Part shown: one piece after another, positions 45,190-57,880 of the stretch | Position numbering within the stretch: the first letter of the stretch is position 1 | Layout of the letters: every line of letters starts with the position of its first letter | DNA from: Sycobia sp. Sy_11 | Lineage: Eukaryota; Arthropoda; Insecta; Hymenoptera; Epichrysomallidae | Direction: 5' to 3' | DNA length: 64,000 nucleotides | Assembly: GCA_018907035.1 (NCBI GenBank) | Contig: JACCIC010000094.1 | Coordinates: 186,001-250,000, forward strand | Translations under genes and position numbers: made by a program | Notes under the pieces: model-generated | What the model saw: only the letters and a program-made list of their open reading frames with translations | Databases searched by the model: none | Told to the model about the DNA's origin: nothing

Positions 45190-47100
45190 AAACTTGGAAT
45201 ATTCTCAAAGCGGATTGGCTTAAATACAAAGAATCAATAAACAAAAAATTAGACAAAATCGAACAATTAATAATTAACGAGAAAAACATAGACATTCATG
45301 AAATCACAAAACAATTCACAGATATGATTACTCTTGCAGCTAACAAAAGCATACCCAAAACGAAAAACTATCCTCACTATAAAGCTACACCATGGTGGAA
45401 CAAAGACTGTGCAGAAGCAATCAAAGAATCGAAACCAGCTTTCAATAAATATAAAAAAGACAACTCCTTAATAAATAAAATAGAGCATAAGCGTTTCAAA
45501 ACAATTGCAAAATGAACTATTAAATATGTCAAACAACAATCATGGTATAAATTTTTAAATTCACTAAACTATCGAATCCCTACAAAAGAAATCTGGAAAA
45601 AAATAAAATCAATAGAAGGCTATCATCACTCACCCACAAATATATTAATTGAAAATACGAAACAATCACCGATCCAACAGAAATAGCAAATATTTTAGCA
45701 CGAAAATTTACACACAGTAATGAAAACTAAAATCCCAAATTTGACAATACAAAAATGCTGTCGAGAAATTACCAGAAATTTTCCCCGATCCAATAAGAGA
45801 AACCAGCACTTACAACTTAGAAATAAGTATAGACGAGCTTACAAAAACAATTAAACTAAGCAAAAACTCAAGTCCAGGTCCCGACATGATACCGAATATT
45901 TTTATAAAGGAACTGCCAGCTAAAGCCCACGAAACCTTACTAAAGATCTACAATTTAATCTCAATTAAGAAAGTATTTCCAAGACAGTGGAATGAAGCGA
46001 TAATAATTTCTATTATCAGACCTAAAGAAGAAACAAGCAGTTAAAGACCAATAGCTTTTACTTGTTGGTTATGCAAAATATTTGAAAAAATCATTAACGG
46101 TAGAGTACGATACTATGTCGAATCAAACGACCTCCTGTACAAATATCAAAGTGGCTTTCGTGAACACTGCTCGACTATCGACTGCCTCGCACAAATTCAA
46201 TCCAACATATGCGACGCTTTCAATAATAGCCGACATTTAATAGCAATATATCTAGACTTAGAAAAAGCTTACGACCTTGTTTGTAAACGAAGAATTTTAG
46301 AAATTTTAGTGAAATATAAAATTTTTGGCACTATGTTTCATTTTATCAAAAACTTTCTAAACAACAGAACAATTAAAGTAAGAGTAGATAACTACTACTC
46401 AAGCTCTACTAAAGTAAAGAATGGAATACCACAAGGATCTGTCATTAGCATTACCTTATTTTTATTAGTAATCAACGATATTCAGAACAATATATACCTA
46501 CCAGTAAAATTTACTATATTTGCTGACGATATCACAATATATATGAAAGGGAAAAATGTAATGACAAGCCAAAAAATCCTTCAAGAAACCATAGAAAAAT
46601 TAAGTAATTACACAAATACTGCAGGCTTCCAATTCTGAACGAGAAAAATCTCAAGTTATCATGTTTGGTAACAGAAAATCTGATATTACACCTCATTTAA
46701 ATATCGAAAACGAACCTGTACAAACGGTGGATTGAATAAAAATTCTTGGAATGATATTTGACAAAAAACTTACATGGATTCTACATATAGACGAATTAAA
46801 AAAACAATGTTTGCTTAGACATAATTTACTAAAGGTACTATCTGCCAAAAATTGGGGAACAAATCAGAATATTCTAATGAGTACGTATAAAACCTTAATA
46901 CAGTAAAAAATAGATTACGGATGTGCAATATATGAATCAGCAAAGCAACACGTCTTACGAAAGCTAAACCCAATTCTAAACACCAGTATGAGAATCGCTA
47001 CAGGAGCGTACAGAACTAGCCCTATTATCAGCATATTAGTAGAAAGTCATATGATTCCATTAAATCTCAGGCGCAAAAACTATCAATGAACTACACTGTT
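45190..47100 (+). pseudogene. LINE reverse transcriptase
   Basis: A linker (TPWWNKDCAEAIKESKPAFN) is followed by reverse transcriptase blocks: SKNSSPGPDMIPN, KVFPRQWNEAIIISI, YQSGFREHCSTIDCL, IYLDLEKAYDLV (first Asp), NGIPQGSVISITLF and FADDITIYM with the catalytic FADD at 46519-46530. The thumb region (KILGMIFDKKLTW) lies after 46740. Isolated stops at about 45512, 46045, 46636, 46735 and 46906 and frameshifts inactivate it, but the catalytic residues remain. Confidence 0.92.
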
Positions 47101-47109
47101 CCGTAGAAT

Positions 47110-47815
47110 TAAAAGTATTATCGACGCGAGATCATGTATATCGTAATCGATCTCATTGCGATGATTTACGGACGACAGGGACACGAGCGAGCTTTGGCTA
47201 TTGCGGTCGGTGATCAAGGGAGAAGAAGGGCGCGCGATTAGATTAAGATTTTTTTATATAGGGCAGTTAGAGTACAGCCGAAGTAGTCGAAGGACTCGCG
47301 GTAGCTACTTATTGCCGCCGAGGTACGAATCAATATAATATTAAGCAGTATTTATATCGTGAGGTATATTTGGCTGATGACTTGTCATACGTAGTGTGAA
47401 TCCTCGGGTGCCGTTAAAGTTCCGGTATTTGTGTATTGTTGAGCGATTTCAGTCGAGAGTGGTTTGCACAACGAGAGACGCGTCTCGTGAAAGCCTCAAT
47501 CTTCTGTATAAGGTTTATGGCTTCTGTACAAGCCTGATGTATTTGGCTGTTTCGTATAACACGAAAATGTAATAACGACCTTCTGTACAAGGTATCTAGT
47601 GCGATCTCGGTGAAAAGTGTTGAATCTCTGCATCGCTTTAGCAATTATTTTCTTGTCTGCGTTTGTACAATGTGCGTTTATGATTTATAATCCCTCCTCC
47701 CCCCCTTTCTGAAGGTTTTATGCCTGTTCGCAGGATTTTCCTCCGAGTAATAAAGGACAAGTTCCTCTCTTAGCTCAAATAAACGCCTTTGTTATTTAAC
47801 CTAACAACCTACTGA
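47110..47815 (+). mobile_element. LTR-like insertion inside the LINE
   Basis: More GC-rich than the LINE and without LINE-like coding. It contains a TTTTTTATATAGG box near 47254, pyrimidine-rich CCTCCTCCCCCCCT near 47694 and AATAAACGCCTTTGTT near 47779, then CCTAACA. TGTATATCG (47134) to CCTAACA (47806) would give TG...CA ends, but no target duplication is seen, so ends are uncertain. Probably a solo LTR. Confidence 0.5.
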
Positions 47816-47859
47816 AAAGACAGCTGAAAATCACGCAATAACTTGCGGACGAATCCGTC

Positions 47860-48870
47860 AAGGACAGTTCGTCATTTTACATAGAATATAAAACTATTCT
47901 ACATACACCAAAAAACCAAGTGGATAATCTTATAGTACAAAATCATCAATACTCAGAGTTTAGTAAAAATAAGCAAACAGAACCATTTTACCGAAAATTA
48001 TGGAATTATTTCAAAACAAATAAAATAGACATTAATAACCACTTTCAATTATCGCTACTAAATTGGCCTGAGTTCTGGTCCAACAGCAGAAATAATGACG
48101 ATGTACACATAACACATATTGGAGCTGCAGCAACCATGTACGGAGGTTCAAATATCCTATTAAAACTGCCAAGTTGGCTAAATCATGATTCAGCCTTACT
48201 AAAGTTAATCGCAAAAGTTATAGAAAATATTAATAACCCTAAAACAAAATGTATTATACATATAAACTCAAACTCGATAATACATAAATTACAGGAAAAT
48301 AAGAATAATGACTACTATGCCAACTTTATAATGTATAAAATAAACGAAGCCAGTGGAAAGCTTTTAATATGCCATTCCAATTTTATGCAAAAACAAACCA
48401 AAGAAACAACTAAACAAGCACAATTAGCTTGTCACCTTAAGTTCGTGAGCAGTACAAACCTAAGCAAAAACGATTTCAATAAACTAATCAGTATAAATAT
48501 TAAGGCTGAATGTGAAAATTTTTGGGATAAAGTAAACTACAATCAACTTAGAATAGTAAAACCAGACATCCACTCAACAAACCCAGCAAAAAATATGACT
48601 AGAAGAGACCAGATTATTATAACTAGACTACGAATTGAACACACCAAAATCACCCATCAATACTTATTAAATAAAAACGAACAACCAACATGTCAAAAAT
48701 GCAAATGTAAACTAAGTATAAAGCATATTTTATTAGACTGTCCACTATATGAAAAACAAAGAAAAATTTTCAAAATCAAGAAAAAATTACTGTACAATTT
48801 CAATAATAATATGCAATGTAGTATTATATTAAATTTCATGACTCAGATAAAAATGCGCAATTTAATTTGA
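47860..48870 (+). pseudogene. LINE C-terminal RNase H-like and Cys domain
   Basis: A 316-codon open frame (47920-48870) without stops. The middle (IIHINSNSIIHKLQEN) resembles the RNase H domain carried by Jockey and I elements. The end has CQKCKCKLSIKHILLDCPLY, the C-C-H-C motif typical of these elements. It is cut from its RT by the LTR-like insertion. Confidence 0.85.
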
Positions 48871-48972
48871 AGTAACTATATTAATGTAAATATGTATCAT
48901 ATGTTGCAATGTAAACAAAACATCTTATACCACTGTATTGTTGCTAATACCCATTTGGGGGATTCAGCCTTA

Positions 48973-49008
48973 AATAAATAAATAAAAATAAAAAAAAAAA
49001 AAATAAAT
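48973..49008 (+). repeat. LINE A-rich tail
   Basis: TAAATAAATAAATAAAAATA-type repeats and a run of A mark the 3' end of the LINE. Confidence 0.9.
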
Positions 49009-50352
49009 AATAATCTTCCTTATACGGCACTATTTTAAGGGCATGTAAAGTATATAAAGATAATAAAATACGAAAACTGTATTCTGTTAAAATCTCTATG
49101 AAATAGATTTCATAATATAATTTTATATTATATTAGAATAGAAGTATAGATATTAGTGATAATGTAAATATTGTAAAATTTTTCGTAAATTATCTGTGAG
49201 TTATTAGTTAAATATCCATAGAATTAAATATTTTGCTGCTATATTACTTTTTCCGATAATTACAGGCTCTACTATAACTTGATAATAAGTTAGTAGGTCG
49301 TGATAGAAACCATTAATTAAAACAATCGTACGAAAGTTTTTAAGTTTCTGCATTATTTCGCAGGCGATTTACACTACTGAAAATACAAAAGAAATTTTTA
49401 ATAAAATGGTTAAGGTCTATTAATTTCATATTAAATTAGCAAAACTCTATTTAAATTATTAGTATAAATTACGTAACATATTTCAAAATTTGCCATCGAC
49501 TGCCGAAAATGTTGCTTTTGGAACTATTGAGCCCTGGTACGATTATTTTTGTTGATAGTTCTAATGGGGTGTGTTTACTCGATATTAAGTTATCAGACCT
49601 AGAAAAAATTAGTCCGTGGCAAAATATTTAATTCTGCGGATAATTTCTAGGAATAATTAATAGCAAGTTAGATATTATTAACATTATCATTATTGAAAAT
49701 TGTGGCATTCCAACTAAAAATAACTGTAGTATATACATTACTATTGAATGGTATTAATTAAAATTACTAGCTGAAAAGTTTTGTTTAGGAATTTATGCCG
49801 TCCCCTTTTATAGCCTGTTTTTAGATCCGCCACTGTCTAACAAGATATAAAAATTAAATTTAGTGATTAAGAGATATAGATATCAAAATAGAGTCTATTT
49901 ATAAACGGTAAATCCAGTTTCAGTAAACTCAGTTCTCTGGAATCCTCCGCAACGAGGTTTACAATATTTTCATATATTATATAATAAACAATAACTGATT
50001 TGAAAATTTTATATTTATAGAAGTTTACAATTTTAATATTAGTAATGAAATAATTTCTTATACGAAGTAAATAAACACTCTTGGCATAAAATAATATTCT
50101 GATTTAATACATAAAAAATTAAGAAATTAATAGTTTCATATTTTTGAATCGATTGCATTTTCTATTGCTTATTCATTTGCTTAGTTTAGGTATAAATTAA
50201 TGTATAGTTTGTCTTTATTACTTTTTAGAGTAGTTTGTATCATGAATGTGATAGTGCTGGTGTAGATAATGATAAATCACATGAAAAATATGCTAGTTTA
50301 ATTTACTTCTTCTTAGATAGTTACTAACAGTCTGAGAATCTAAAACTTAATA
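49009..50352. other. Upstream flank of the P450 gene
   Basis: AT-rich, no coding. No clear TATA box can be chosen; the 5'-UTR of the P450 probably starts within the last 150 bp. Confidence 0.4.
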
Positions 50353-53300
50353 ATGACGATACTTAATAGCATACTTGAATATTATTGGAATTATAAATTT
50401 ATAAAATTATTTTTTTGGATTTCAATCATTATTTTATGCTTATACTGTTATCTAAAGTTTTTTATATTTAATTTTTGGAACAAATTAAAAGTGCAAAATG
50501 TTCCTCCAACTGTTATTTTTGGCAACATAAATTTAAAGTTTATACTGAACAAAATTACAATTGGTATTATTTTTACCTTCTTATATATACGAATAATGAC
50601 AAAATATTTTTACTTACTATGTAATGATTAAATATAGATATGGATGTGTGTGTTGTTTTTCTACAGGTGAGTTATTGAAGGAATATTATAATAAATTTCG
50701 CAAAGAGAGATTTTTTGGTATTTACATATTTCACAATCCAATATTAGTAATTAATGATCCAGAATTAATTCGGCTGGTATTGGTCAAGGATTTTCAATAC
50801 TTTTCAGACAGGGGAATTCATAGTAACCTTGAGGTCGATCCTATGACATTTAATTTATTTAGACTTTCAGGAGAAAAATGGAAACATTTAAGAGCAAAAT
50901 TGACACATAGCTTTACGTCTGGAAAATTAAAGCTGATGCATCCGTTATTATTAGACGTTTCCGATGAATTCATTGGCATCTGTAAAGATTCTTTAAAACA
51001 TGGGAATGTTTTAAATGTAAAAGATCTTGTAGAGCGGTAATAATTACGTAAATTAATTATAATTATGCAGTTTCTTTAAAGTTAATTTTAAATCTTCATT
51101 TTAATCAAAAATTTATTTCTTGTTAATTTTATGTAGATATATAAGTGACTGTATATGTTCAGTTGCTTTTGGCTGTAAGGGTGATTGTTTAATAAACCCT
51201 GAAAGTGAATTTCGAAAATATGGAATACTAAGCTCAAAAATTGGGAAGTATTCCGCTATTTTGAGCATATTTGGTTCAAATATTTTAGATTTCTTGCATT
51301 TACCGGTATTTAAAAAAAGTGTCAATAATTTTTTTATAAGAATTTTTCAAGAAGTTTTCGAATACCGTTTGAAAGAAAAAGCTGTAAGGAATGATTTTAT
51401 TGATTCATTAATGGAAATAATAGATCACAAACAGACAAATAAGAAATCAGCAATAAAAGATAAACAATGTACAGGTAATAAGATTTTTTTGTCATTAAAA
51501 AATTACATATATATCAAATGCTTGATGCTTGAATCATAATTAAGAACTCATGCAGTTTTTATTTAATTTCATTCACTTTAGAACTGTGACTTTTATGAAT
51601 GTTTATAAATGAGATAGTGATTTAAGATCTATAGGTAATCGACAATGATGGAAAGGCAAAAGCTTTAAAGGAAGGATATGGGGATTAAAAGATTTAAAAG
51701 TGTGAACAAATAAAATGCATAAAGAACAGAGAGATCCAGTTAATTGAGTTAATGTCGTTTAATATAAAATAGAATTGTATAGAAAAAAAAGCAATAATGC
51801 AGCATTAATACAAGAAAATTGAGTTGTCAATAATGAAGGCATACCCGTTATAATATTTAATGTAGGATACTTCCATTCAGGGAAGGATGAAAAAATATAT
51901 CAATGAGTGTAGTATATGTAACATGAAGAAATTTGGAAGAACTATTAAGCTGACACTATTAACTTAGATTATCAAAGGAAAAGATTTCTTTGAAAGTATT
52001 TAGAAATTCGAAAAGATGACAGTTAAAAAACATAAGAAAGAAGAAAAGGGTGTCTCACCACTCTAACCTCAAAATCTTTCGTCTTCAGAAAGTAGTCTAA
52101 TACTAATCATAAGGTGATTTTGATCTCATGTGACTCACCTTATCACTTCGCTCGGGTGTAAACTGCTTCATCAGATAAATATACACTTCCACAATCATGT
52201 TAAAATGCACTAATATCTAATAAAAAAATTATAGGCAAATTCAAAATGGTATGACAGAGAAAATTTATGATGAACTCTAAAAATAAAAGGTCGAAGATAA
52301 AATTATCGATAGACTAGGAACAAAGAAACTATTCTAGAAGAAATATGGGTAAGAATCAAAAATAAAAATATAGACGAAGCAAAAAGTGTATTTTATCAAG
52401 GATCTTGAAGTAATAGACAAGTCAAGGAAATCTGACTATAACTAGAAGATAAAACCAAAATGGTATATAATGTGTTTTAAAACTAGAAGAAAATAATATT
52501 AAATAAAGGTATTCAAAATCAATAAAAAGGTCCATAAATAAGTGGTATAAACTCTGCAAGCGGCACATATTTTCTTACCTTCGTATTTTGATCTACTGAA
52601 TTGAAATCCACGATAAAAATGGAAAATTTCACTGGGAAGATTCTAGAAAATTAAGATCATTTTTAAAACGGTTTATAAATGTTATGAATATTTTTGTGAT
52701 ATAAAATCGCATTCCCTTCAAAAATATTACTTTGACTATTAGAGGTAATTAGTTTCGGAGCTTCTCCGATATCGAGGTGCTTAGCTACATAGATTATTTC
52801 TAATTTTTTTTTACTAAAAGAATTGTTATTAGCCGGCGTCAGGTATGAAATTTCATACCACAAATGTCTGAGCTTTCTGGTCTCTGGAATATAATTACCA
52901 TATCGATCCGAGGAAGAATATTTGTAGATCGAATCAAGAAATACATTATATGCTTGATACGACTTGACGAATGTTACAAATTATGTTTTTTTTTCTCTAG
53001 ATGCTACTCACAAACTGAATATGCTAGAAGCTGCAGCCCAAGTTTTCGTTTTCTTCGTAGCTGGTTATGAAACGACTTCTACTACTGTTACGTACTGTTT
53101 ACACGAATTGGCAAGATATCCCGAAATTCAAAAAAAATTACATGAAGAAATAAACCAAATTTACAACAGTCAAGAGGGCTTTAGTTACGAAAATTTGATG
53201 AACATGAAATATACCGATATGGTATTTAATGGTGAGTTTTACGACTGAATTCGGTTTTATTATAAATATAAATTTAGTTTAATTATTGAATTGTTATTAT

Positions 53301-54020
53301 TAGCAAATTAGATATATTCATTATCAAATTTTAGTAGAAACTAAATTGAAAATTAATGAACCGGCATATTAATTCTATATCAATTTAAATTATTTTGTAC
53401 TACTATTGTTTCATATCATTTTCTCTGCCTTTCAAGCACTTATTAAGAAACATAATTTGGAAAAATTATCAATATTAATATTATTATTAGGTATTATGAT
53501 GCGCTTACGAAAGCTTTCAGCAATTAATTATTGACATATCACTTTTACCGAATAAATTATTTAGTTAATAATTTTAATAACATAAGATAAAATTAATTAA
53601 CGTAAAATAATAAATTTAAATTAATTAATTAAATTCAATTGATTCAATAATATTATAAAATAATTAAGTACACTGTTTAAAAGAAAGAAATTTTGAATGA
53701 AACTGATTTTTTTAGGTATGTTTCTTATTTGACGTAACTTTCCATTGTATCTATTCAGTTTTCTAAAAATCTCTTAATAATCCATATTTGTCATGACTTT
53801 TTTAGTATACGAGCAATATAATCGAATTAAAATTTTTATTTGTGTAGCTCGAATTATATGTTTATTTGTGTTCCGATGAGTGGAAATCATCAGATTTTAA
53901 TTTTAGTTAATGTTTATCAATAATATTTCTTCGAATAAAAATTATAAATTAAAAATAATTTTTCTAATCAAAGTTTGGAACTATTTGCTATAACATTATA
54001 GAAAACATTTAGAATTGGGG

Positions 54021-54076
<56 letters not shown>

Positions 54077-56143
54077 GAGGGCTGTTCAATAAGCGCCCGT
54101 GTTAGAAAGGAACACCATTTTTAAAACCATTTTTAGACACCATTTTTTAAAAAATTTTTTTTTTATTTTTCAACATAGTCCCCTTTTAGAAACGTATACC
54201 TCGCCCATCATTTTGGCCATTTTTTAACCCCTCCAAAAAAAAGAATTTTTCGAACTCTTCAAAATAAGCCTCTATCTTGATGATGACTTCCTCGTTTAAG
54301 CAAAATTTTTTGACCGCGAGCCATTTTTTCATGTTATGTAACAAGAAGAAGTCGCAAGAAACCAGATAGGGTGAATACGGGGAGTGCGGCAACAATTGAT
54401 AACGCAATTCCTGCAGTTTGGTGGCGAGAACTAAAGCTGAATGTGCTGCGTTATCCTGATGAAACAACACCTTTTGTTCTCCTTCAATTCTTTGCCGAAG
54501 CGGTCCAATAACTCACTGTAGTACTGTCCAGTGATCGTTCTTCCTTTTTCTAAAAAATCCATCAGGATGATGCCTATCGCATCCCAAAAAATTGTCGCCA
54601 TGACCTTTCCAGCCGATGTGACCGTTTTGATTGTTGCTTATTTTCTGGTGTATAATGATGAATCCAAGTTTTATTAGCGATAACAACTCGACGCAAAAAG
54701 TCCTTCTGATCTCGCTTAAATTGTTTCAGACATTACCTCGAAGTTAACAGTCACTTTCGTTTGTTGTCTACCGTGAGCAATCGCGGAACCCATCAGGCCG
54801 ATAATTTTTTTATAGTCAACTTATCATGTAAAATATTAATTGTCATTCCGGTCGACACGTTTCACGTTTTTTTTATAGATGGCACACGATAATAACACCA
54901 GCTTCCCTAAGGAACGTACTCTTTCTTCAAACACGAGTACTTATTGAACCGCACTCGTATATATGTTACTGTGTACAAATGAGTAAGACTTTTCAATTCG
55001 AACTTCCCGGATTTATTGATTCGGACAAATGCTTTTATTTTTAAGTTGGTTGTACTGTCAGAGTTATCTTTACCAAATTTCACGCAATTATCTTCATTTG
55101 CAATATAGTTACGCTTGTGTTTTGTGAACAAAGAAAAGTTGCCTTTGTGGTTTTCATAATGTCTGAAATTATTCAACAAGGAACTAGCATTAAATTTTGT
55201 ACGCGAAATGAAATATCGGCCGCCTGAATATTCAGGATATTGCAGAAGACATTTGGTGAAAAGTCAATATCAAGAGCAGGTGTTTTTGATTGGCACAAAT
55301 TGTTCAAAGAAGGTCGAGAACGCGTTCAACACGAACCACATCTATGGCGACCAAGAACATCTACTGATGGACTACACGTTGAAAAAAATCAAAGAATTGG
55401 TTCTGCAAAATCGTCGATTGACTACTGGAGCGCTTGCTGATATTGTTAGAATTTCAAATAAGTCCATCAAAACGATTTTGAGAAACATTTTGTGCCTGAA
55501 AGACGTGAAATCTCGATTGGTACCAAACAAGAACGCATAATAACTGAAGATGAAACTTGGGTCTACGCTTACGATCCAAAAACAACCGATCAGTTCAGCG
55601 AATATTGTTGCCAAAGAAGAGCAGAAATCGAAAAAATCACGTGAAAGTCGCTCAAAAATCAAAGTTATGCAAAATTATCGATTATCGTGGCGTGGTGCAT
55701 TATGAATTCCTTCCAACCGGCCAAACTGTTAACAAAGAATATTATTTGAGTGCTAGGCGTCGTTTGCGGGAACCTATTCGTCTAAAAACCCCAGATTTAT
55801 GGAAAGATAACTCTTGATTGCATTAGGATAATGCATCAGGTCACACTGCATTGATACTCGTCTGATTTAGCACTGTGTCACTTCTGGCTGTTCAGAAAAC
55901 TCAAAAGACCACTTCGGAGACACAATTTTGATTCGATTAAAGAAATACAAGTCGAATCGAAGAAAGAACTGATAGCGATTCCGAAATATGAGTATAAAAA
56001 ATGTTTTGAAAATTGTGAAAAACATTGGGATAGTTGCATTACATCCATTAGGGGATGATTTTAAGTGGCGTGAATTAGATTTAGAAGAACAAATAAAGAT
56101 TTCAAAAATTATAAAGAAAGCCTTACTCATACTTGTACACAGT

Positions 56144-56199
<56 letters not shown>

Positions 56200-56802
56200 C
56201 CATGGCATATCTCTCTTTTTGATAATTTATAATTCTTGCGTAAAATATTTTATATAAAAGGTAGAAAATAAAATGAGTTTTTAATTTTCTTTTTCAGAGG
56301 CTCTACGGAAACATCCTGCGCTACCTTTTATAAATCGTCTTTGCGTAAAAGATTATTTGATTCCTAACTCGGACATTTGCATACCTAAAGGTACGAGATT
56401 AGCTATTTCAGTTTCTGGATTACAAAGTGATTCGGAAATTTATCCCAATTCTGACCGATTTGATCCATCACATTTTTCAAAAGAAAGTTGTGATAAAAGA
56501 AATTCATATTATTTTTTACCATTTGGAGAGGGGCCAAGAATTTGCATTGGTAATAATAAGAAAATATCATCATCGATTGCGCAGTGCAGTTTTAGGTTAA
56601 TTTACAATGTCATTATTTTAATTTAGGTCAACGAATTGCTTTACTGCAAGGCAAGCTTGCACTTGTCACTCTTCTTTCGAAGTTTCAATTTTCTATATGT
56701 GAAGAAACTCTCATACCTTTACCATATAGTAATCAAACTTTTTTACAAGTTCCGAAGGATCAATTATATTTGAAGGTTAATGAAAGATTATCGAATTGTT
56801 AA
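50353..56802 (+). CDS. Cytochrome P450, CYP6 family (CYP3 clan), six exons, apparently intact
   Basis: Membrane-bound monooxygenase of the endoplasmic reticulum, probably oxidising hydrophobic xenobiotics or lipids. Exons: 50353-50563, 50667-51036, 51137-51474, 53001-53231, 56298-56549, 56627-56802. All five introns are GT-AG and the frame stays open for 525 codons to TAA. Motifs: N-terminal anchor (about 19-40), WKHLR (C helix, 142-146), AGYETTS (I helix, 327-333), EALR (K helix, 384-387), DRFDP, and FGEGPRICIG (459-468) with haem-ligand Cys466, its last Gly codon split by intron 5. FGEGPR and AGYETT point to CYP6 rather than CYP4. AATAAA at 56868. Introns 3 (1.5 kb) and 4 (3.1 kb) are large; intron 4 holds two mariners. 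Subfamily and substrate unknown; expression not shown. Confidence 0.93.
54023..54074. repeat. (AT)n microsatellite, left of mariner A
   Basis: About 26 AT units in P450 intron 4, ending exactly at the mariner A end. Confidence 0.97.
54076..54957 (-). mobile_element. Mariner A in P450 intron 4
   Basis: Terminal inverted repeats start CGAGGGCTGTTCAATAAG on the left and CGAGTGCGGTTCAATAAG on the right (reversed), flanked by TA. The minus-strand frame 54186-54470 encodes the transposase C-terminus (LFHQDNA with the second Asp, HSPYSPYLVSCDFFLL with the third). The preceding frame (GIILMDFLEKGRTITGQYYSE) continues it with a shift. At about 880 bp it is shorter than a full mariner; the N-terminal half is reduced. 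Confidence 0.9.
54969..56142 (+). mobile_element. Mariner B in P450 intron 4
   Basis: Terminal repeats CTGTGTACAAATGAGTAAG (left) and CTGTGTACAAGTATGAGTAA (right, reversed), flanked by TA. The transposase starts at about 55158 (MSEIIQQG, then IKFCTRNE). It passes the HTH, TEDETWVYAYDPKT (first Asp) and a second site reading H-stop-DNASGHTALI, and ends in KELIAIPKYEYKKCFENCEKH. About 1.17 kb, near full length, but with stops and shifts. A different family from mariner A. Confidence 0.9.
56149..56196. repeat. (AT)n microsatellite, right of mariner B
   Basis: About 24 AT units just after mariner B. Confidence 0.97.
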
Positions 56803-56879
56803 TATACTATATTTAAAGTTTCATATTATCAACAATCTACCTGTTCATGGAGAGAACATAATTTTTTAATAAAACTAAT

Positions 56880-57619
56880 TTTCTAACTTACAAATTCTAC
56901 ATCATGCCTAACATTTGATTATTAAATTATTATAGAATGACCCGTTATCGAGTACTTTTTTCTTTTTTTTTTTAAAAATGAACTTTAATAAATTAAATTT
57001 CCTTTAAAAAAAGAAAAAATTACTCGATAATAATCCTAGCCTATGAATGTAATGAATTCTTTAAAATTGTGACAAAAATGACAATGTTTAGTATGTTCCA
57101 ACTTTGGGTTCCATGTAATTCAATTTTCATTGAATATACGTTGCAATTTTTATAGAATTCATTGCTTTTCTTATTCCATTTATTTGATAATAATCCTCGT
57201 TTTGTAATTATTAACATTACATTGCTTATAATTATTCGAAGAGATTAGTTTACACACTATTTATTTTAACTTTTTTTCTTATATTCGCAAATAGTTGATT
57301 ATTGTATTTCAATCAACTTGCGTTATGCATTTTTCAATAATTTTAAGTGTATTTTTTTAGGAAATTCTAGTTTTTATGAATAGATACCATGGAATAAATT
57401 AATAGCGGACATCTGAATATCTGTAGAATATTGTTAAATTTGGATTTCAATTGGAAGTTAGGCGTTGAACAAAAGTTGCAAGTGTAATTTTGTATTTATC
57501 GTTCAGGTTTATATGAGACCTAAGTGTTTTTGAAACTACGAACATGATGCTTACATTGTAAAATGCATATAAAAATTTTGAATTCTCACAAAACAAAGCG
57601 AACATAAATAATTATTTGA
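56880..57619. other. Downstream flank of the P450 gene
   Basis: AT-rich, no gene seen. Confidence 0.4.
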
Positions 57620-57832
57620 TATATACGGCAGTAGATAGGCTATAGGCATTCTACTACATCTCCCCTCTCTAAAAGTGTGCTATGCTCCCAGTATATTGTA
57701 ATATATAGAGAAAGAGCCCTCCCCCTCCGAAAACACTGCCACGCCCATCATATGAGAATAGATAAAATAAGAGAGAGATGGCGAACGATTATTTTCATCA
57801 TTTCCATTCATTCTATTTGAGAAAAATGTTGT

Positions 57833-57878
<46 letters not shown>
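57620..57878 (+). repeat. Dispersed repeat family, copy 2, with (GA)n
   Basis: Matches 10040-10250 (AGATAGGCTATAGGCATTCT, GTAATATATAGAGAAAGAGC, GGCGAACGATT, TTCCATTCATT). At 57832-57878 it runs into a (GA)n tract absent from copy 1. Confidence 0.7.

Positions 57879-57879
<1 letters not shown>

Positions 57880-57880
<1 letters not shown>

Larger units (their letters stand above)
44600..49008 (+). mobile_element. Jockey-like non-LTR retrotransposon with an LTR-like insertion
   Basis: First-ORF relic, reverse transcriptase, RNase H-like and C-terminal Cys domain in plus-strand order, ending in an A-rich tail. The apurinic endonuclease domain that should precede the reverse transcriptase is absent. 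About 0.7 kb of foreign sequence (47110-47815) splits the C-terminal half. Inactive. Confidence 0.9.

Noticed and set aside
52109..52143. 9-bp inverted repeat (ATAAGGTGA / TCACCTTAT) in P450 intron 3
   Set aside because: Short and AT-rich; expected by chance in a window of this size.
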